DNA of 64,000 nt, from assembly GCA_964629735.1 (NCBI GenBank), contig CAZVQX010000001.1, positions 62,001 through 126,000 on the forward strand. Direction: 5' to 3'. The position numbers and the translations under genes were made by a program. Below, in pieces: positions 53,750 through 62,395 of this stretch. Within the stretch, counting starts at the first letter, position 1. The number at the start of each line of letters is the position of its first letter. The notes under the pieces are model-generated. The model did no database searches. It was not told the DNA's origin and was given only the letters and a program-made list of their open reading frames with translations. This DNA is from CAZVQX01 sp964629735 (GTDB lineage: Bacteria > Bacillota_I > Bacilli_A > RF39 > UBA660).

Positions 53750-53789
53750 ATCACCTATTTAATGTCCAATATTAAATAGGTGATATTTT
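53750..53789 (+). promoter_or_regulatory. Hairpin that contains the spoIIR ribosome binding site
   Basis: ATCACCTATTTAAT (53750-53763) and ATTAAATAGGTGAT (53771-53784) form a perfect 14-bp stem with a 7-nt loop. The 3' arm includes TAGGTGAT, the only ribosome binding site for ATG 53790. The hairpin may also end the rlmH transcript, although the T run after it is only four bases. Confidence 0.6.
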
Positions 53790-54308
53790 ATGAAAAAATA
53801 TATATTTATTATAATATTAATTATTGTTTCTTACTTTTTTTTAAATTTTGATAATAATATAAAGATACCAGATGAGGCTATTAGATTAAGAGTGATTGCT
53901 AATAGTAATTCTGAATATGATTTAAAAATAAAAGAAAAAGTAAAAAAAGAATTACAAAGTAATATTGTAACCATGTTAAGTAATGTAAATGATATAAATG
54001 AGGCACGTATAATTATCAATAAAAATATATCTATGCTTGATAATAAAATAAGTAAATTATTAAAGAAAGAAAATTATTTATTATCACATAGTTTAAATTA
54101 TGGACTTAATTATTTTCCAGAAAAGCAATTTAAAGGTATAACTTATAAAGAAGGATATTACGAATCGATTAAAGTTACTCTTGGTGAAGCGTTAGGTGAT
54201 AATTGGTGGTGTGTGTTGTTTCCACCCCTATGTTTATTAGAGGCTGAAGAATCAGATGAAATTGAATATAAATTCTTTATAAAAGAATTTATAAAAAAAT
54301 ATTTTTAG
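53790..54308 (+). CDS. spoIIR: Stage II sporulation protein R
   Basis: Forespore signal that activates the SpoIIGA protease in the mother cell, leading to active sigma-E. 172 residues; the N-terminal hydrophobic segment (about 3-20) is a signal for export into the intermembrane space. Family landmarks: IPDEAIRLRVIANSNSEYDL, the YYESIKVTLGEALGDNWWCV block and LFPPLCLLEAEE. In B. subtilis it is made under sigma-F; I cannot confirm a sigma-F promoter here. Confidence 0.95.
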   Translation: MKKYIFIIILIIVSYFFLNFDNNIKIPDEAIRLRVIANSNSEYDLKIKEKVKKELQSNIVTMLSNVNDINEARIIINKNISMLDNKISKLLKKENYLLSHSLNYGLNYFPEKQFKGITYKEGYYESIKVTLGEALGDNWWCVLFPPLCLLEAEESDEIEYKFFIKEFIKKYF

Positions 54309-54315
54309 TATATTA

Positions 54316-54350
54316 AAAAACCATCTCATATTATATATTAGGTGGTTTTT
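54316..54350 (+). terminator. Terminator after spoIIR overlapping the next ribosome binding site
   Basis: AAAAACCATCT and AGGTGGTTTTT form an 11-bp stem (one U-G pair) around a 13-nt AT-rich loop. The 3' arm ends in T5 and contains AGGTGG, the ribosome binding site of the ATG at 54351. Confidence 0.7.
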
Positions 54351-54890
54351 ATGTTGATATCAATTTTATTAATTGCAGTAGCAGTTAGTACTGATGCTTT
54401 TTCTCTTGCGTTAATATACGGGACTATAAGAGTTAATCAACATCAGTCCATTTTGTTATCATTAACAACTGGAATATTTCACTTTTTTTTACCATTGTTA
54501 GGCAGTTTATTAGGTAATAATCTAATTGCAATGTTTCATATAGAGATGAAGTTTGTCATAGCGTTCATTTTGTTTATTGTTGGAATTAGTATGATTAAAT
54601 CAAAAAATGAGACCGATTGTTTACCTATATCACTATATTTCAGTGAAATGATATTATTTGCTTTAGCGGTTAGTTTTGACAGTTTATTTGTTGGTGCGGG
54701 ACTTGATGCACTAAATTATAATAAATTGTTTATTTCTTTAATATTTTTTATTGTTAGTTTTATATTTACCATGTGTGGTATTAGTTTGGGTGGGAAGATT
54801 GAAAAAAGGATCGGCAGGATTGCAACTTTTATTGGTGGGATTATTTTGATACTATTGGGTTTGTACTGGTCTTTTTTTAAAACTTTTTAA
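54351..54890 (+). CDS. MntP/YtaF-family membrane protein
   Basis: 179 residues with six membrane segments. Two inverted-repeat halves carry the paired acidic motifs AVAVSTDAFSLALIYG and ALAVSFDSLFVGAGL, plus GIFHFFLPLLG, as in MntP manganese exporters and the sporulation protein YtaF. In B. subtilis mntP (ywlD) lies close to spoIIR, which favours that branch, but the two cannot be separated with certainty. ATG 54351 is chosen over GTG 54342, which lies inside the ribosome binding site. The 3' end overlaps the convergent germination permease gene by 39 nt. Confidence 0.82.
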   Translation: MLISILLIAVAVSTDAFSLALIYGTIRVNQHQSILLSLTTGIFHFFLPLLGSLLGNNLIAMFHIEMKFVIAFILFIVGISMIKSKNETDCLPISLYFSEMILFALAVSFDSLFVGAGLDALNYNKLFISLIFFIVSFIFTMCGISLGGKIEKRIGRIATFIGGIILILLGLYWSFFKTF

Positions 54891-55970
54891 TTTTATAATA
54901 ATGGCTGTTATTAATGTAATTAAAAACATAGTTAATGATATTACATAAGGGAAAAAACTTTTTGCTAAGCTCATAGTTATAACCGAACTAAAAAGAAAAT
55001 AATCTCTAATTTTTAGTGTAATTATAGCTATAATTATAAGTAATGTTATATTGTATTTTTTAATTTTAAAATTTTGTTTGAAATAAATTGATAAATAATA
55101 AAGATAAACACATATTGAAATATACATATTAAAAATCCAAAGGAGGGAGAAAATATTTTCAGAGTTTTCTAAAAAACCTGTTATTTTAATTTTTTTCATA
55201 ACATAGTACGATGGAAAACGATATATATCAGCTAGATCAGCTCCAATGATGTTAATAACTGTAAAGGTTACATATGTTAGTAATAAAGTGGAACCAATAT
55301 ATCCAAATATAATATACTTGCTTAATTTTTCTTTGTTGATAATATTGTTTTTAGGTATTATTGTTAATAATAATAGTGCTGGAACTGTATAAAATAAAAA
55401 TTGTAACGACGATTTTAAAAGTGGGAATAGTCCGTCATTTAATAGAGGAAAAATATTACCTATTTTCATATATGATAAGAGAGATATAGCAATAATAATA
55501 TTAAAAATTATAGTTATATAAAATAAAATTTCTGAGCTTCTCGCAATAGTCTCAATGCCTTTATAAGTAGAATAAATGATTGGTATAAAGAATAGTATTC
55601 CCACAAAAAGTGGTGGCGTACCGATTAAATATTTTATTTCTGTAAAATTAGTTAATAGCCAAATTGTAAATATTAATAATATAAATGTACAAGTTGTTAA
55701 AAGTGCATTTATAATAGAACCCCCAATTTTTCCAAATAAATGATTAATTTTTTCAATAATATTTTTATCGGGCTCATAATTCATAATATAAATTATTAAT
55801 AATAGTGGTATAAGACCTATTAATGCACTAACTAATACAGCTAACCATGCATTTTGTTTAGCACTTTCATACAAAAACACTTCAGATACACCTTGAAATA
55901 AGCTACTGCTAATAAAAAAACAAATAAATGCGATTTGAAGGGCTGTGATTTTGTTGTTTTTAACAATCAT
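54852..55970 (-). CDS. gerAB: Spore germination permease, GerAB family
   Basis: 372 residues with about ten membrane segments, an amino-acid-permease-like fold. Family features: ITALQIAFICFFISSSLFQG, the PLLLIIYIMNYEPDKNIIE region and GADLADIYRFPSYYVMKKI. GerAB binds the germinant (L-alanine in B. subtilis GerA). It is the third gene of an AA-AC-AB operon on the - strand and starts 1 nt after the gerAC stop. In B. subtilis the order is AA-AB-AC. Confidence 0.93.
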   Translation of the reverse strand: MIVKNNKITALQIAFICFFISSSLFQGVSEVFLYESAKQNAWLAVLVSALIGLIPLLLIIYIMNYEPDKNIIEKINHLFGKIGGSIINALLTTCTFILLIFTIWLLTNFTEIKYLIGTPPLFVGILFFIPIIYSTYKGIETIARSSEILFYITIIFNIIIAISLLSYMKIGNIFPLLNDGLFPLLKSSLQFLFYTVPALLLLTIIPKNNIINKEKLSKYIIFGYIGSTLLLTYVTFTVINIIGADLADIYRFPSYYVMKKIKITGFLENSENIFSLLWIFNMYISICVYLYYLSIYFKQNFKIKKYNITLLIIIAIITLKIRDYFLFSSVITMSLAKSFFPYVISLTMFLITLITAIIIKLKSFKKRPVQTQ

Positions 55971-55971
55971 T

Positions 55972-57168
55972 TTATTTCTCCTTTACCGATTTTAAAGCTG
56001 AACCTTTTTTTGTTAATCTATAATTAACTTTTACTTCATATTCAATATTTTTAAATAAATTATCCCATTGGCTTTTATGTTCTTTCCAATATTTATAATT
56101 AAAGCGGTATAGATACTGCCCAAAACCAAAAACATCACTGTTAAGCTCTTTTTTTGCTTTTTCAACAGTTTCTTTTACTATTTTTTTAATCTCGTTATTT
56201 ATACCGATTTCCATTTTTTTTCTTTCTTCAACTGACTCCATATTTATGTCGCAATTCAATTCAGATTGAACTGCGTCACCGTTAATTTCGATTGTAACAA
56301 AAGGTTTATTGTTTTTAATTTTAACATTTATTTTACTTTTATTATTTAAAATTCCCATAGAGGCGTAATTTTCATTATCGCATTTGAAGGATAGTTCACT
56401 TTTTTTTAAATTACCAGTTATCAGATTGTAGGCTAGAGTTTCTTTTTCATTTAAATAACCAACTAATTTATCTTTTTTAAAAACTCCAACCCCGCCTATC
56501 TTTAACAGTACTTTTGGGATAGAGCTCATGGTATTTTCTTCAGTGCGTCCTTCTTCTATGTTACCATTAATAATAATTGTGGGAATGATCATTTCAATTC
56601 CATTAGCAATTTGACGTGCCAGCAATTCGTCGAAAGTAACGATATAACTTGTTCCATAATTATTAATAATATTTTCTGTACTATCCATTATGTCCTGTGC
56701 AGGTTGCTCTTCAATAGGGGTTAGTATTGTTAAAATATCATCGGCATCATTTTTTTTTGACATCATAACGTTAAATTGCTTTCTAGATTCTGGACTTCTA
56801 ACTAAAAAATCAATAAAATCATTAACGCCTTCTATACCAATGCTTTCATCTAATATAAATAAATTTGTATGGCCTATATAAATTTGTTTTGGTGTTAGTT
56901 CGGTTAGTTTTTTTAAGGCTTCGTGAAAAGTTTTGCCTTTTGAAGTTAAAGTTGTAATTGGCATTTTAGATGTGGAACCTGTTGATGAACCATCGCTACT
57001 CTCCTTTTTGGTTGACATAATTTGAACCGTAATAATAAAATTGTCATTATCTTTGCTAATGGCAATTGCGGAAGCGAGAGATATATCATTAAGTTCGCGA
57101 TAATTCCAACAACCACTTATGAATAATGAAATAGTAAATAAGTATAAAATTTTTTTCATTATATTCAT
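55972..57168 (-). CDS. gerAC: Spore germination lipoprotein, Ger(x)C family
   Basis: 398 residues. Lipoprotein signal with lipobox LFISGCWNYREL (mature Cys about 20); the CWNYRELND start is a hallmark of the family. The body shows LTELTPKQIYIGHTNLFIL, DFLVRSPESR and a C-terminal YRFNYKYWKEHKSQWD. It is attached to the inner spore membrane and needed for receptor assembly. Start and upstream stop overlap as TAATG. Confidence 0.95.
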   Translation of the reverse strand: MNIMKKILYLFTISLFISGCWNYRELNDISLASAIAISKDNDNFIITVQIMSTKKESSDGSSTGSTSKMPITTLTSKGKTFHEALKKLTELTPKQIYIGHTNLFILDESIGIEGVNDFIDFLVRSPESRKQFNVMMSKKNDADDILTILTPIEEQPAQDIMDSTENIINNYGTSYIVTFDELLARQIANGIEMIIPTIIINGNIEEGRTEENTMSSIPKVLLKIGGVGVFKKDKLVGYLNEKETLAYNLITGNLKKSELSFKCDNENYASMGILNNKSKINVKIKNNKPFVTIEINGDAVQSELNCDINMESVEERKKMEIGINNEIKKIVKETVEKAKKELNSDVFGFGQYLYRFNYKYWKEHKSQWDNLFKNIEYEVKVNYRLTKKGSALKSVKEK

Positions 57169-58625
57169 TATATATCACCAACCTTTTGATTTGGTGCTTT
57201 TATCATCCTAGCGCCTTTTTTGTTGTATTTCCTCTTAAATGTTAGAAATATATTATTACCTATATTTTGAGTAACTAATGGAGCATACCCTGATAAAAAA
57301 GGCGTTCCAAATGAATTGATACTTGAAATGTTTGCAATAAATAAAAAGCCAACCGCCACAATTCCAACAAATCCAGAACTAGCAGCCCCGATTAAAAAAA
57401 TTATTCTCCAAAATCTGGTTGCATAAGCTGCATCTAGATAGGTTAAAATTAACCCACTAATAGATGTCATGGCAATAACAATTACCATTATTGGTGAGAC
57501 AATGCCTGCTGTTACTGCTGCATCACCAAGCACTAGCGCACCAACAATTGATAATGAATTTCCAATTGTACTAGGAGCTCGTATGTCCGTCTCCCTTAAA
57601 ATTTCGAAAGTTAAAATCATTGATAAGGCTTCAAAAATTGCTGAAAAAGGCACACCGTCTCGCTGGGTTGAAAAATTTATTAAAAGTGCTGGCGGAATAG
57701 TTTCGTGATTATATGTTGTCATAGCAATGTAAATAGCTGGCAGAGTTAATGTTGTTAAAAAAGCGATTACTCTTATTATTCTATTTACTGTAGCATTTAA
57801 TGGCCGATTATAAAAATCTTCTGGTGAGTGAAAGAAGTCATTTGCAACAACTGGTATAATTGCTGCAAATGGTGTGTTTTCTAATATAATTGCAATTCTA
57901 CCATTTAAAAGATGTTGTGCAACAAAATCAGGCCTTTCGGTTGTTTGATAATTTGGAAATACATTTTTTTCATTAGCTGAAATTAGTTCGATAATTTGTT
58001 GAACATCATAAACTGCTTCGATATTGATATTATTTATTTTATCTGTTATTGTGTCAACTATATTTTGGTCAGCTAAATCTTCAATATATATAACCGCTGT
58101 CTTACTATTCCCTAGTGTTCCAACTGTGCTTTCTTTAATTTTTAATTTTGGTGTTTTTAGTCTTTTTCTAATTAATCCAATATTTGTTTGATAATTTTCA
58201 ATAAATGAATCTTTCGGTCCTTGAATAGTTCGTTCATTTGCGGATTCGACAATCGCGCTACTTAATTTTGATTTTGCTTCGATACCGATGCACTTTTGAT
58301 TTTTGTCTACTAAAACAATAACAAACCCATTTAATAAATTTGAAATTATTTTACTTTTATCATCAATTATTGTACTTTTATGAGTAGGAGTGTTTGTATA
58401 TAAAAAATCGATAAATTTTTTTGATTTTTTATAGTTGATTTCATATGATAAATATTCTAAAATAAAATCATTTATGAAACTGCTATCTATTAAAGTTTCT
58501 ATAAAAACAACTGCGACATTGTTTGTGCCAACCATAAAATTTTTAATAATTAAATCTGGTACTTCGTTAAGCGAGTTCTTTATTTCAGAAATATTTTGGT
58601 AAAGATTTTTACTTATATTATTCAT
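57168..58625 (-). CDS. gerAA: Spore germination receptor subunit, GerAA family
   Basis: 485 residues. N-terminal soluble domain (1-250) with EGIEAKSK-type sequence IGIEAKSKLSSAIVESANER, KDSFIENYQTNIGLIRKRLK, then LLNGRIAIILENTPFAAIIP and four to five membrane segments with NHETIPPALLINFSTQRDGV and FEALSMILTFEILRETDIRA. Pore-forming subunit in recent germinosome models. GAGGGATAAAT precedes the ATG; the 150 bp between it and the divergent prepilin-like gene should hold its promoter, but no clear sigma-G box was found. Confidence 0.95.
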   Translation of the reverse strand: MNNISKNLYQNISEIKNSLNEVPDLIIKNFMVGTNNVAVVFIETLIDSSFINDFILEYLSYEINYKKSKKFIDFLYTNTPTHKSTIIDDKSKIISNLLNGFVIVLVDKNQKCIGIEAKSKLSSAIVESANERTIQGPKDSFIENYQTNIGLIRKRLKTPKLKIKESTVGTLGNSKTAVIYIEDLADQNIVDTITDKINNINIEAVYDVQQIIELISANEKNVFPNYQTTERPDFVAQHLLNGRIAIILENTPFAAIIPVVANDFFHSPEDFYNRPLNATVNRIIRVIAFLTTLTLPAIYIAMTTYNHETIPPALLINFSTQRDGVPFSAIFEALSMILTFEILRETDIRAPSTIGNSLSIVGALVLGDAAVTAGIVSPIMVIVIAMTSISGLILTYLDAAYATRFWRIIFLIGAASSGFVGIVAVGFLFIANISSINSFGTPFLSGYAPLVTQNIGNNIFLTFKRKYNKKGARMIKAPNQKVGDI

Positions 58626-58809
58626 ATTTATCCCTCATTTTATATAATAACCAAAAAACAATAAAATATAAATATTTGAAATTATGACAATTAGACATAT
58701 GTTGTTAATTTTTTTATTGACAATTAATTGACTTAGAGTTATGATAGAAGTATATTATATAGGCCCTTGATTTATTTGAGTGTATATTATTAAAAGTAGG
58801 AGAGATTAT

Positions 58810-60762
58810 ATGTTTAATAAAAAAAATGGTTTTACTTTAATTGAATTGTTAGGGGTTATTGTTGTTATATCATTGATTATGTTGATTATTACCCCGTTAG
58901 CAACAAGAGTGATTAAAGATACTGAGAAAAGGACTTTTGAAAGAAGTATTTATGGCCTTATGAGGGCAGCGGAAGTAGAAAAGAAAAATATTGAGTTTGA
59001 TAATCCTAATATAGGAAAAATTATTTTTTCTTATAATAATGGTAATGAAATTTCTAGTTTTAGTGGTGCCAAATTAGATTATAGTGGTAAAAAACCACAT
59101 AGTGGTAATTTAGTGATTAGACAAGATGGTAAAATAAATCTATCTTTTTATAAGAATGGTTGGTGCGCGAGTAAGGATTTTGACAGCTCTGATGTTATGA
59201 TTGTACAAGGTTTGGAAGAAGAATGCATATCGGGAATTGTTTTTGCGGTGATTGAATTAAATGGTGAAGAGTTAGTTAATGTTGAAATTAATTCTGAATA
59301 TAACGATCCTGGTGTTATTGCTAAAACGAATAAAGGACATGCTATAGAAAATATAATCACAGAAATAACTTATAAAAAAAATATTGTGTCTTCTGTAGAT
59401 GCTTCTAAGTTAGGGACTTATAATATTAAATATTCGGTTGAGTATGAAGGCGTTTTGATAAGTACTGATAGGAAGGTTATTGTGAGAGATACAGTACCAC
59501 CAGTTTTAAATGTACCTGCTGATATTGAAATACCAATTTCTTATGTTGATAGTTTTGATGTTTTAAAGGATGTTAGTGCATCGGATAATAGTTTGGAAAT
59601 GGTCGATGTAATTGTTAGTGGTAATATAAGTAAATTACCTGGTGAATATATAATTACATATAGTGCAAAAGATTCCTCAGGTAATGAGACAATAGTAAAA
59701 AGAAGAGTAAAAGTTGTTGATACATCAGCACCATTATTAACTCTATTAGGTCAGAATCCGCAAATAGTAAAAGTAAATGAAGCGTATATTGAATATGGTG
59801 CAACAGCGATTGATGATGTTGATGGTGATATAAGTTCTACAGTAATAAAAACAGGAACGGTTAATAATAAGGTTGTAGGGACATATGAAATAACATACAA
59901 AGTAACTGATACATCAGGTAATACAACAACAAAAATAAGGACGGTAAAGGTCATTGATGATATAGCCCCAATATTAACCTTATTAGGTCAAAATCCATAT
60001 TCGATGAGGACTGGCCAAGTATATAATGATGCAGGTGCAACTGCGGTTGATAATGTTGATGGTGATATAAGTTCGAAAATTCAAACAACGGGTACCGTTA
60101 ATGTTAATATTGAAGGAGTATATAAAATCACATATACTGTTAAGGATAATGCTGGTAATATAGCAACGGCGGTGAGAACTGTTAACGTAGATAGTACCTT
60201 ACCGACGATAACTTTTAGTCTGGGTGGTAATGCTACTTATGCGAAAAGTCATAGTACTAAAGTTACAGTTAGCGATTCGATTAGTGGAATAAATTCTAAT
60301 AGTTTAAAATATGTTTGGACTCAAAGTACGACTCAACCAAGTGAAGCTGATTTTAAAAATTCTTTTGGCAACGGTGGTACAGTTTATACTCCAAGTAAAA
60401 CAACAGGTAGCTATTATCTTTGGGTAATTGCTAAAGATAATGCTGGTAATACTAAAATTCAAAGAAGTAATATCTTTAATATAGATAATACTCCACCTGT
60501 CATAACTTTAAATGGAGCATCGACCATATATTTGGATCTTGACGAATATTTTATTGATAGGGGTGCGACGGCGGTTGATAATATAGATGGTGTAATTCCG
60601 GCAAATTTATCCCCTTTTAGTGAAGAGGTAAATACACACAAAGAAGGTATATATAAGTTACTTTATACTGCAACTGATAGTAGTGGGAATACGGCTGAGG
60701 CAGTAAGGACTGTATATGTTGGTTGTGTTAGGGATCCTAAAACAGGTTTATGGAATTGTTAA
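58810..60762 (+). CDS. Prepilin-like protein with Ig-like (DUF5011) repeats
   Basis: 650 residues. The N-terminus FNKKNGFTLIELLGVIVVIS is a type IV prepilin/pseudopilin signal: cleavage after Gly7 with Glu at +5 and a long hydrophobic helix. A globular pilin-like part (to about 150) is followed by five or so Ig-like repeats; three show the DUF5011 pattern GATAIDDVDGDISS, GATAVDNVDGDISSKI and GATAVDNIDGVIPA. The end is CVRDPKTGLWNC. ATG 58810 follows GTAGGAGAGATTAT. No pilus assembly or prepilin peptidase gene is in the window. Confidence 0.85.
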   Translation: MFNKKNGFTLIELLGVIVVISLIMLIITPLATRVIKDTEKRTFERSIYGLMRAAEVEKKNIEFDNPNIGKIIFSYNNGNEISSFSGAKLDYSGKKPHSGNLVIRQDGKINLSFYKNGWCASKDFDSSDVMIVQGLEEECISGIVFAVIELNGEELVNVEINSEYNDPGVIAKTNKGHAIENIITEITYKKNIVSSVDASKLGTYNIKYSVEYEGVLISTDRKVIVRDTVPPVLNVPADIEIPISYVDSFDVLKDVSASDNSLEMVDVIVSGNISKLPGEYIITYSAKDSSGNETIVKRRVKVVDTSAPLLTLLGQNPQIVKVNEAYIEYGATAIDDVDGDISSTVIKTGTVNNKVVGTYEITYKVTDTSGNTTTKIRTVKVIDDIAPILTLLGQNPYSMRTGQVYNDAGATAVDNVDGDISSKIQTTGTVNVNIEGVYKITYTVKDNAGNIATAVRTVNVDSTLPTITFSLGGNATYAKSHSTKVTVSDSISGINSNSLKYVWTQSTTQPSEADFKNSFGNGGTVYTPSKTTGSYYLWVIAKDNAGNTKIQRSNIFNIDNTPPVITLNGASTIYLDLDEYFIDRGATAVDNIDGVIPANLSPFSEEVNTHKEGIYKLLYTATDSSGNTAEAVRTVYVGCVRDPKTGLWNC

Positions 60763-60778
60763 AATTTAAAAAAATAAT

Positions 60779-60811
60779 AGAGGTTAGTCAAATAAACTAA
60801 CTTCTTTTTTT
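60779..60811 (+). terminator. Terminator after the prepilin-like gene
   Basis: AGAGGTTAGT and ACTAACTTCT (one G-U pair) with a 7-nt loop, then T6. Confidence 0.8.
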
Positions 60812-60829
60812 GACTTTTTAATTTAATAA

Positions 60830-60857
60830 TTGATATTATTATTTTTTATGTTATAAT
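60830..60857 (+). promoter_or_regulatory. Promoter of ychF
   Basis: TTGATA (60830-60835), 16-bp spacer, TATAAT (60852-60857), 28 bp before the ATG. Confidence 0.65.
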
Positions 60858-60884
60858 ACTAATGTTAAAAAAGGGGTGTTATTT

Positions 60885-61982
60885 ATGAGTTTAAAAGCTG
60901 GGATTGTTGGTTTGCCTAATGTTGGTAAATCAACTTTATTTAATGCGATTACAAAACAAAATATACTTTCAGCAAACTATCCATTTGCCACAATATCGCC
61001 TAATATTGGGGTCGTAACAGTGCCGGATGTCCGTTTAAAATTTTTAACGGATTTATGCGATCCGGATAAGGAAGTTCCGACAACTTTTGAATTTATAGAT
61101 ATTGCAGGTTTAGTTAAAGGTGCTTCAACTGGTGAAGGTTTGGGTAATCAATTTTTATCCAATATTCGAGAGGTTGATGCGATTTGCGAAGTTGTTCGTT
61201 GTTTTGATGATTCTAATATTACTCATGTTGAAGGTGATATTGATCCCATTCGTGATATAGAAATTATAAATATTGAATTGATGTTGTCTGATTTGGAATT
61301 AATTATAAACAGAATTAATAGAATTGGTAAAAAGGGTATGATGAGTAAGGATCGTGAACTTTTAAAGGAAATGGCCATTTTAGAAAAAATAAAGGCTGGT
61401 TTAGAAAAAAATATACCTGTTCGTAATTTAAAATTTGAAGAGGAAGATTTGAAAATAATAAAGCATTTTAATTTATTAACATTTAAACCAATTATTTATA
61501 TCGCCAATATAAATGAGGATGATTTAACTTTTGAAAACCAGTATGTAAAAACGGTTAAAGAATATGCTGATAAAGAGGGTTCGCTTGTTATTACATTATG
61601 TGCTAAAATCGAAGAAGAATTAAACAGTTTAGATGAAGCAGAACGAATGCAGTTTTTAAAAGAATTAGGAATTGAAGAAAGTGGCTTAAATAAAATGATA
61701 AGGGCAACTTATAATTTATTAGGACTTGCAACCTATTTTACTATCGGTAAGCAAGAAGTGCGTGCTTGGACTTTTAAAAAAGGAATGAGAGCGCCTGAGT
61801 GTGCCGGTATTATTCATTCTGACTTCGAAAAGGGATTTATTCGAGCAGAAGTAATTAGTTATGACGATTTGTTTTTACTTGGAAGTGAGAAAGCAGCTCG
61901 CGAGGCTGGGAAGATGCGTTTAGAAGGAAAGGACTATATTATGCAAGATGGGGATATATGTCATTTTCGCTTTAATGTATAA
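60885..61982 (+). CDS. ychF: Redox-regulated ATPase YchF (Obg family)
   Basis: 365 residues. P-loop AGIVGLPNVGKSTLFNAITK, DIAGLVKGAS switch region, and NINEDD in place of NKxD, which explains ATP rather than GTP preference. C-terminal TGS domain with TFKKGMRAPECAGIIHSDFE and YDDLFLLGSEKAAREAGKMR. YchF associates with ribosomes and stress responses. ATG 60885 follows AAAGGGGTGTTATTT; GTG 60876 lies within that site. Confidence 0.96.
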   Translation: MSLKAGIVGLPNVGKSTLFNAITKQNILSANYPFATISPNIGVVTVPDVRLKFLTDLCDPDKEVPTTFEFIDIAGLVKGASTGEGLGNQFLSNIREVDAICEVVRCFDDSNITHVEGDIDPIRDIEIINIELMLSDLELIINRINRIGKKGMMSKDRELLKEMAILEKIKAGLEKNIPVRNLKFEEEDLKIIKHFNLLTFKPIIYIANINEDDLTFENQYVKTVKEYADKEGSLVITLCAKIEEELNSLDEAERMQFLKELGIEESGLNKMIRATYNLLGLATYFTIGKQEVRAWTFKKGMRAPECAGIIHSDFEKGFIRAEVISYDDLFLLGSEKAAREAGKMRLEGKDYIMQDGDICHFRFNV

Positions 61983-61997
61983 ATTTAATAAAAGTCA

Positions 61998-62026
61998 TTT
62001 ACATATGGTAATATCTCTGTTATAAT
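61998..62026 (+). promoter_or_regulatory. Promoter of rpsF-ssb-rpsR
   Basis: TTTACA (61998-62003), 17-bp spacer, TATAAT (62021-62026). The ~57-nt leader downstream (GAGTATTTATTTACTC hairpin, then TTGCCAAAAGACC) could be an S6:S18 autoregulatory site, but I could not confirm the fold. Confidence 0.75.
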
Positions 62027-62090
62027 TTAAACGCGAGTATTTATTTACTCCTTGCAAGAAATTGCCAAAAGACCATAAGGAGGTGGAATA

Positions 62091-62378
62091 ATGAAAAAAT
62101 ATGAAATTATGTTTATTGTAGTACCCACATTAGGAGAAGATGAAGTTAAGGAAGTTGTTAAAAACTTTGAAAATGTTATTACAACTAATGGTGGTGTATT
62201 AGCTGGTTCGAAAGAAATAGGTAAAAGAGAATTAGCTTATGAAATCAAAAAATATAAGAGTGGTTATTATTATTTATTTGAAGTTGAAACAAATAATGAT
62301 AATCCTGTTAAAGAATTTGATCGTTTAGCACTTATAAACAAAAATGTAATTAGACATTTGATAACAAAAATTAATTAA
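62091..62378 (+). CDS. rpsF: 30S ribosomal protein S6
   Basis: 95 residues with the conserved start MKKYEIMFIVVPTL, the GKRELAYEIKKYKSGYYYLF block and the end NVIRHLITKIN. It forms a heterodimer with S18 on the platform of the 30S subunit. AAGGAGGTGGAATA precedes the ATG. First gene of the rpsF-ssb-rpsR operon. Confidence 0.96.
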   Translation: MKKYEIMFIVVPTLGEDEVKEVVKNFENVITTNGGVLAGSKEIGKRELAYEIKKYKSGYYYLFEVETNNDNPVKEFDRLALINKNVIRHLITKIN

Positions 62379-62395
62379 AAGAAGAGAGGGATTTT

